The notes under the pieces: model-generated | Seen by the model: the letters and a program-made list of their open reading frames with translations, nothing else | Databases searched by the model: none | What the model was told of the DNA's origin: nothing | Shown: positions 59,201-64,000 of the stretch, one piece after another | Layout of the letters: each line of letters begins with the position of its first letter | How positions within the stretch are numbered: the first letter of the stretch is position 1 | Made by a program: the position numbers and the translations under genes | DNA from: Cycas panzhihuaensis | Lineage: Eukaryota > Cycadophyta | Assembly (NCBI GenBank): GCA_023213395.1 | Contig: CM041465.1 | Coordinates: 89,969,741 to 90,033,740, forward strand | Reading direction: 5' to 3' | Length of the DNA: 64,000 nucleotides

Positions 59201-60580
59201 TTTAGTGCCAAAAAAGAAAAGGATGATAGTTGGTACATTGACTTAAGTTTCTCAAACCACATGACATATAAGAAATATTTATTTTATACCTTGAACAAAA
59301 TCAAAAGATGTTCAATAATGTTTAGAGATGATACATCCCATGAATCAGTTGGTAGAGGTAACAAAGCTCTCATGACAGATATAAAAGAGTGTAGACACCT
59401 TGATGATGTATCGTATATTCCTACCTTAAAGAAAAATCTATTATCAGTAGGGTAGATGATGGGATAGGATTACAAGATCATCTTTGACAATGGCAAGTGT
59501 ACAATCAACGACAAAAGGAGAAACAGGGTAATTATTGCAAAGGGCAAAATTACTAAAGATTGACTATTTAAACTTATCCTTACTCCATCATATACCTATA
59601 CCTTAAGAACTACAGTCAAAGTGGATAGTGACTTATGGAATAGGAGATTTGGACCCATTAACTATAGTAATTGAGCCCTAATGAAAAGAATGGATATGGT
59701 TAATGGGTTGCCTAACATTGAAGTGGATAAAACTTTATGTGAAGGATGTGTGCTTGGTAAATAACATAGGGAAAGCTTTCCAGATTTCAGTCATTAGGTA
59801 ACTAGTTCACTTTAGCTAGTCTATATAGATATATGTGGTCCTATGGATATCCTCTCATTAGTAAGAGCTCACTACTTCATTCCTTTATTTATAACTACAT
59901 TAGGAAGACATGGGTATTCTTCCTTAGATTTAAATTAGATACATTTCAATACTTTGTTGATTAAAAAACCTTTATGGAGTGACAAAGTGGGCACAAACTA
60001 CTCTCTTTAAGATGTAACAATGGGGGAGAATTTATCTCTAATGAATTTGAAGTATATCGTATATATCATAGGATCATAAGATAACTCGCCAATCCCTACA
60101 CCCCATAACAAAACAGTGTAGTAGAAAAGAAGAATTGCATAATTGTCGAAATGGTAAGGTGTATGTTGAAGGAGAAAAATCTAGGCCATGAGTTTTAGGA
60201 AGAAGCAGTTGATACATCTATCTATCTCCTCAATAAATTCTCCACCAAAGACCTAAGGTGGAAGACACCTAAAGAAGCTTGGATATGCTATAAGCCAAAC
60301 ATACATCACTTAAGAGTCTTTGGGTGCATAGCTTATGCACATGTTCCTAACCAAAGGAGATCTAAGTTGGATGGCCATAGTATCAAGTGCATATTTCTTG
60401 GCTATAGAAAAACTTCTAAATCATATAAAGTCTATGATCATAAGTCAAAGAGGGTCATGTTAAGAAGAGATGTTAAATTTTAAGAAGATGCTTGTTATCA
60501 AGATACTCAAGAAAATGGGAAAGAAGTAACAATTAATTTTGACAAGTCCATCAAATCAAAGTATCTGCCTCCTATATTTG
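59201..60580 (+). pseudogene. Element A protease and integrase
   Basis: Protease: WYIDLSFSNHMTYKK near 59230 (DSG has become DLS), DVSYIPTLKKNLLSVG ending at 59455. Integrase N-terminus: LWNRRFGPINYSN (His of the zinc site changed), LCEGCVLGK. Core: VYIDICGPMD; the segment with NGGEF is frame-shifted near 60020. The C-terminal part reads LRVFGCIAYAHVP near 60310 and CIFLGYRKTSKSYKVYD near 60390. Several shifts between frames. Confidence 0.85.
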
Positions 60581-62070
60581 ACTCTAGATAAGTCATTAAT
60601 GAACTAAGTAAGGAGGGAACCTCCTCTCAACCATTACCAAAAAATCTTCCAAAATGGATTCAACGGAATCATGATATAGGTAATATCTTAGACAATAATC
60701 AAAGATCCACTCGCTCACATAGGGTAAACTTTGCCCTCATGAGCAAAGTATTAGAATCCCATCACCCTCAAAAAGAAGGCATTAATTACAATGAAACATT
60801 TGCTCCTATTACTTGAATGGAAACAATTCAAATGATGATAAGTTTGCTAGCCCAAATGGGATGGAAAGTCTATCAAATACATGTTAAAAGTACCTTCCTC
60901 AATGGTTATATTGAAGAGGATATCTATGTCACTTAACCCCTCATTTTTGAAGTTAGGGAAGAAGAAAACAAAGTATACAAACTTAAAAAGGCACTTTATG
61001 AATTGAAATAAGCACCTAGGGACTGGTATTCCCAAATTGATAAATACTTTAGAGATCAAGGCTTTCAAAGATCTTAAGCAGACCCAAATCTCTACATCAA
61101 AATCAAGGGAGATTTTATCCTAATTATAGGACTCTATGTAGATGATCTTATGACTCCTATCTATTGCAAAACTTTAAGGAAGTCATATGTAAGGAGTTTG
61201 AAATGATAAATTTGGAACTAATGCATTACTTCCTAGGTTTGGAAGTATGGCAAGATAAGAATGGCATCTTCATCTCCTAACAAAAATATACCCTAGATCT
61301 ATTATAAAAGTTCAAGATGACCGACTGTAAATCATTGGCAACTCTAGTAGAAATAGGAATTAATCTTTCCAAATTAGATGATTTTATACTAATTAATCCT
61401 ACACTCTATAAATAGTTAATCGGTAACTTGATCTACTTGACATCCACATGACTAGACATAACAGATTGAGTTAGTGTTGTATCCAGATTCATGTAAGACT
61501 CGAAGACTACTCATTGGTAAGCAGCTAAAAGAATTATTTGTTATCTTAAAGGCACTTCAAAATATAGGCTATATTATAAAGCTTCATCAAACTTATGGTT
61601 GATAGGTTATACAAATTCAGACTAGACAAGCGACATCGATGATAGAAAATCAACTTCAAGTTATATGTTTAATATGGGGTCACTAGTTATAGCATGGAGC
61701 ACTAAGAAATAAAATATTGTTTCCTTATCTATAACCAAAGCAAAGTATAAAGTAGAAGTTGCTGGTACATATGAAATAGTATGGTTAAGAAGACTATTAT
61801 AAGACTTTCAACTAAAATGGAAAGGCCCTACAAGAATTTGGTATGACGATCAGAGCATAATACAGATGGAAAAGAACCTAATTTTTCATGGCAGAATAAA
61901 ATATATTAAGATGCAGCATCACTTTATATGAAAGCTAGTATATATAGGAGAGACTGAATTGGCATATTATAGCACCAAAGACCAAGTAGTAGACATCTTC
62001 ATGAAAGCATTGGATAAAATCAAATTTCAAAAAATCAAAGACAAATTTAGAGTTCTTAACATTAGTAATT
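60581..62070 (+). pseudogene. Element A reverse transcriptase and RNase H
   Basis: RT: GINYNETFAPIT near 60780, MISLLAQMGWKVYQIHVKST, FLNGYIEEDIYVTQP-like, KLKKALYELK, APRDWYSQIDKYF, GLYVDDL at about 61129-61149 (catalytic Asp pair kept), HYFLGLEVWQ. The start of RT is shortened: between a SHRVNFALMSK-like segment near 60720 and GINYNE there is no RT N-terminus, so a deletion is likely. RNase H: IGYTNSD, DDRKSTSSYM, SITKAKYK, YDDQSIIQM, DQVVDIFMKAL. Stops throughout. Confidence 0.87.
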
Positions 62071-62072
62071 AT

Positions 62073-62080
62073 GGGGGAGA
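62073..62080 (+). other. Polypurine tract of element A
   Basis: GGGGGAGA one base before the 3' LTR. Confidence 0.9.
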
Positions 62081-62081
62081 A

Positions 62082-62440
62082 TGTTAGGATAATACCTAAT
62101 TCACCTATGCAAATATGCACCTAGGGCCCCTCAAAGCCACCTTGGGGCTCCCTAAGTCACTTTGGGCCACCTAGCAGCCACCAACAATTGTCAAAGGAGA
62201 TGGCGTAGCCACCTAAGGTAAGTATTTAATTAATTATTTAATACTTTAATATTATTTTTGAATTTCGAATGTTGTCAAGTACAGGCGCTTGTCGCCTCCC
62301 CAAATTAATCAATAAATAGGGTGGGAATACCTCCCTGGTGTTTTTTAATACTACCAACTTATAATTCAGAGATTTATTTTGCACTTTGGAACAATATACT
62401 CGTACTTGTAATCCACCTACTCTACACCTTGCTTCTAACA
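62082..62440 (+). repeat. 3' LTR of element A
   Basis: 359 bp, TGTTAGGATAATACC...GCTTCTAACA, followed by ATAAT. Contains AGGGCCCCTCAAAGCCACC, also found in the partial LTR at 63785. Confidence 0.94.
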
Positions 62441-62445
62441 ATAAT

Positions 62446-62546
62446 GACAATGCATAATAAAATAATCTTACCTTAACTTACCATGAAGATGTATATACTC
62501 ACATGTTTCTAAGATGGGAGTTAGGTGAGGAATATTAACCCCAATA
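62446..62546 (-). repeat. 5' LTR of element D, second part
   Basis: 101 bp completing the D LTR begun at 47145, ending CCCCAATA, followed by ATAGT. The same 101-bp piece lies at 3337-3437. Confidence 0.93.
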
Positions 62547-63784
62547 ATAGTAAGTCCTAAATTCATTACCAGTACACTCTTTTCATTATCTATTCTTAAA
62601 ATTTTAATTTTATGATTGAATTCATTTTGTACTAAGGCTTTAAATTCTAAGAAAGTATTAAGAATTTCACTGCGATTTTTTAAAATATATACCCAATATT
62701 TTCTTGAATAGTCATTAATAAAAGTTATAATGTAGCAATAACTAGAATAGGAATTTACTTGGAAAGGTCCATAAATATCTGAATGGATAAGTTGTAAGGG
62801 TTGTTTAGTTCTGAAATTGGTTTTTTAAGGAAAAGGATCTATGTGTTGTTTACTTATTATGTAAGTTTCACATACTCCTTAGACTATTTTAAGAGGCAGT
62901 ATTCCAAGAACCATATTATGTTGATTTAGAAATTATAGTTTTCCATAACTCACATGGCCAAAATGAGCATGCTAAAGTTGTTGACTAGATTTGATTAGGT
63001 AATAAAAAGGGTGAATATTTAGTGGTATTAGTTAGATCAGATAGACTATAAAGGCTAGTCTTATGATTAACATGTCCAAAGGCAATGGCTTTGAATTTAT
63101 TTAATGGTTGTTTGATAATAAACTTATCCTTCTAAACCTTTTTGGTAAATTTGGTAAACAAAAAGAAGATTAGGTAAAAGACTAAGAACATAAAAGACAT
63201 TATTAATTAAGCTAATTTTTAGAGAAATATTACTAATTCCGACTACTTTGCACTGAGAACCACTTCCAAAAGAGTTTTCTTCTTTAGAATTGAGTCCTAG
63301 TTTATAAGTAGATAACAGTTTGGGTTTTTTGATCATATGATGGATAGCTCAAGAATCTAAAACCCAAGAACGAGTATATGTAGTTAGAGTAGAAACGCTA
63401 ATGTAGAGGCAGTAAAAGTATGGTTAGATTTTGGTTGAATAACCCTAGAGGCTTTCCAAGCTTTAGAAGCAATTATGTATCCATAAACATCAATGGGATG
63501 TCCTTTCTTATGACAATAGGCACAAGCTAAGATAGAATTAAATTTAAGAAAGCTTTTATTTTGATGAAAATTTTACGTAGTTTGATTTTTAGGATTAATG
63601 AAATTAGGTTTTGGATGACTATTAGGAAAAAAATTCCTATATGGTTTATGTGTTTTAGAAATATTATAATGTTTGGTAGCAAATTGATAATTTTAATTTT
63701 TTAATTTTTTAGATCTTGAATTAAAGAACAAAGTCTGTGAGGGGTCTTTTAGTTCTCTTGTTTGTACTAACATAGATTGATAAT
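62547..63784 (-). pseudogene. Element E copy 2: gag end, zinc knuckle, protease, integrase N-terminal part
   Basis: Minus strand. The knuckle near 63525-63480 reads ACAYCHKKGHPIDV with the first Cys kept and the last changed, the reverse of copy 1. Protease: MIKKPKLLSTYKLGLNSKEE, SFGSGSQCKVVGIS, INNVFYVLSLLPNLL (63336-63124). Integrase: PLQLIHSDIYGPFQV, YIITFINDYSRKYWVYILKN, KALVQNEFNHKIKILRIDNE. It continues at 42809 once D is removed. The LINE found in copy 1 is absent here: AATTGAGTCCTAGTTT occurs once at about 63289-63304. Confidence 0.88.
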
Positions 63785-64000
63785 TGTTGGGAATAACCCC
63801 AATGCTATTAAAAGACCTGTGCGCTTAGGGCCCCTCAAAGCCACCTTTGAGGTCCCCTAGAGCACCTTGAGCCTCCCAATAGCCACCAGGAGCTGACACC
63901 ACTTTATTAAGGTACGTATTTACATTTATTATTATTATTTTTTTAATATATTTTGAATTATACATCGGCTAATATGCAAGTAGGGTGATGGCACTTATCG
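63785..64000 (+). repeat. Start of an A-related LTR (runs out of the window)
   Basis: TGTTGGGAATAACC, then CTTAGGGCCCCTCAAAGCCACC as in the A LTR and similar sequence to the window end. It interrupts E gag at a point that is continuous in copy 1 (about 10977). The five bases before it are ATAAT. Whether it is a full element or a solo LTR cannot be seen. Confidence 0.8.

Larger units (their letters stand above)
47381..62440 (+). mobile_element. Ty1/copia element A, split by element F
   Basis: LTRs 47381-47739 and 62082-62440, both 359 bp, TSD ATAAT (47376-47380 and 62441-62445). PBS, leader interrupted by F, gag from 58120, full pol in copia order, polypurine tract. LTRs differ at roughly one base in seven by eye. 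About 7.7 kb once F is removed. Related LTRs are at 63785 (start) and 3315 (17-bp tail). Confidence 0.94.
42810..62551 (-). mobile_element. Gag-only LTR retrotransposon D, split by element A
   Basis: Minus strand. 3' LTR 42815-43151 (337 bp). 5' LTR in two parts, 47145-47380 and 62446-62546, which add up to exactly 337 bp once element A and its ATAAT duplication are removed. TSD ATAGT at 42810-42814 and 62547-62551. PBS at 47134-47144. Original length about 4.67 kb. It encodes only a gag-like ORF and belongs to the same family as G by LTR and gag similarity. Inserted in the integrase of E. Confidence 0.92.

Noticed and set aside
1-64000. tRNA, rRNA, organellar DNA insert, riboswitch
   Set aside because: Scanned by eye; the tRNA-like words found (TGGTATCAGAGC and variants) are primer-binding sites of LTR elements, and no cloverleaf or rRNA core sequence was seen.

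Overview
The window looks like heterochromatin or intergenic DNA from a land plant, most likely a seed plant with a large, repeat-rich genome. I see no intact host gene, rRNA, tRNA or CRISPR array. Almost everything recognisable is Ty1/copia-type LTR retrotransposon or plant L1-type LINE (with an RNase H domain). The host-derived coding remnants are plant-like: mitochondrial HSP70, an inositol transporter and an ATM-type ABC transporter. Most of the window is strongly AT-rich. The first 3.3 kb and the LINE at 4.2-10.5 kb are visibly richer in G+C. Element letters (A, B, D, E, F, G, H, K, X) are mine.

Layout. 1-3314: no recognisable gene. 3315-14400: a minus-strand copia element (E, copy 1). 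It carries a 6.3-kb LINE with a 16-bp target-site duplication (4202-10483) and a 636-bp solo LTR (11213-11848). Its leader, primer-binding site and 5' LTR end at 14400. 14401-16876: nothing recognised. 16877-18326 and 22149-22261: a minus-strand copia remnant (X), split by a gag-only LTR element (G, 18327-22148) and cut by another LTR (H, 22262-22586). 22595-26960: mostly nothing, except a short ABC-transporter fragment near 25.8 kb. 26966-27577: a second solo LTR of the family seen at 11.2 kb. 27629-30376: a decayed plus-strand LINE. 30377-38137: a complete but decayed copia element (B). 38138-42065: a minus-strand LTR-type element (K) carrying intronless pieces of host genes. 42066-63784: a four-level nest, described next. 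63785-64000: the start of another LTR related to element A.

The nest can be ordered from target-site duplications. E (minus) was hit by D (minus, TSD ATAGT). D's 5' LTR was hit by A (plus, TSD ATAAT). A's leader was hit by F (plus, TSD GCTTC). The unusual junction A-LTR tail / 101-bp D-LTR piece / E occurs twice, at 3315-3442 and at 62424-62551, so a segment was duplicated after the nest formed. Copy 1 later received the LINE; copy 2 keeps the empty LINE target site near 63.3 kb.

Most interesting: (1) element K, an LTR plus primer-binding site followed by intronless mitochondrial HSP70 fused directly to an inositol transporter, recalling maize Bs1; (2) D and G, two members of one LTR family that keep only a gag-like ORF next to the polypurine tract, behind a 2.4-3.3-kb leader with no ORF; (3) long poly(C) tracts at matching positions in the leaders of the related copia elements E and F. 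None of the coding regions looks functional. All identifications were made by eye from translated motifs and repeat boundaries; no database search was run.
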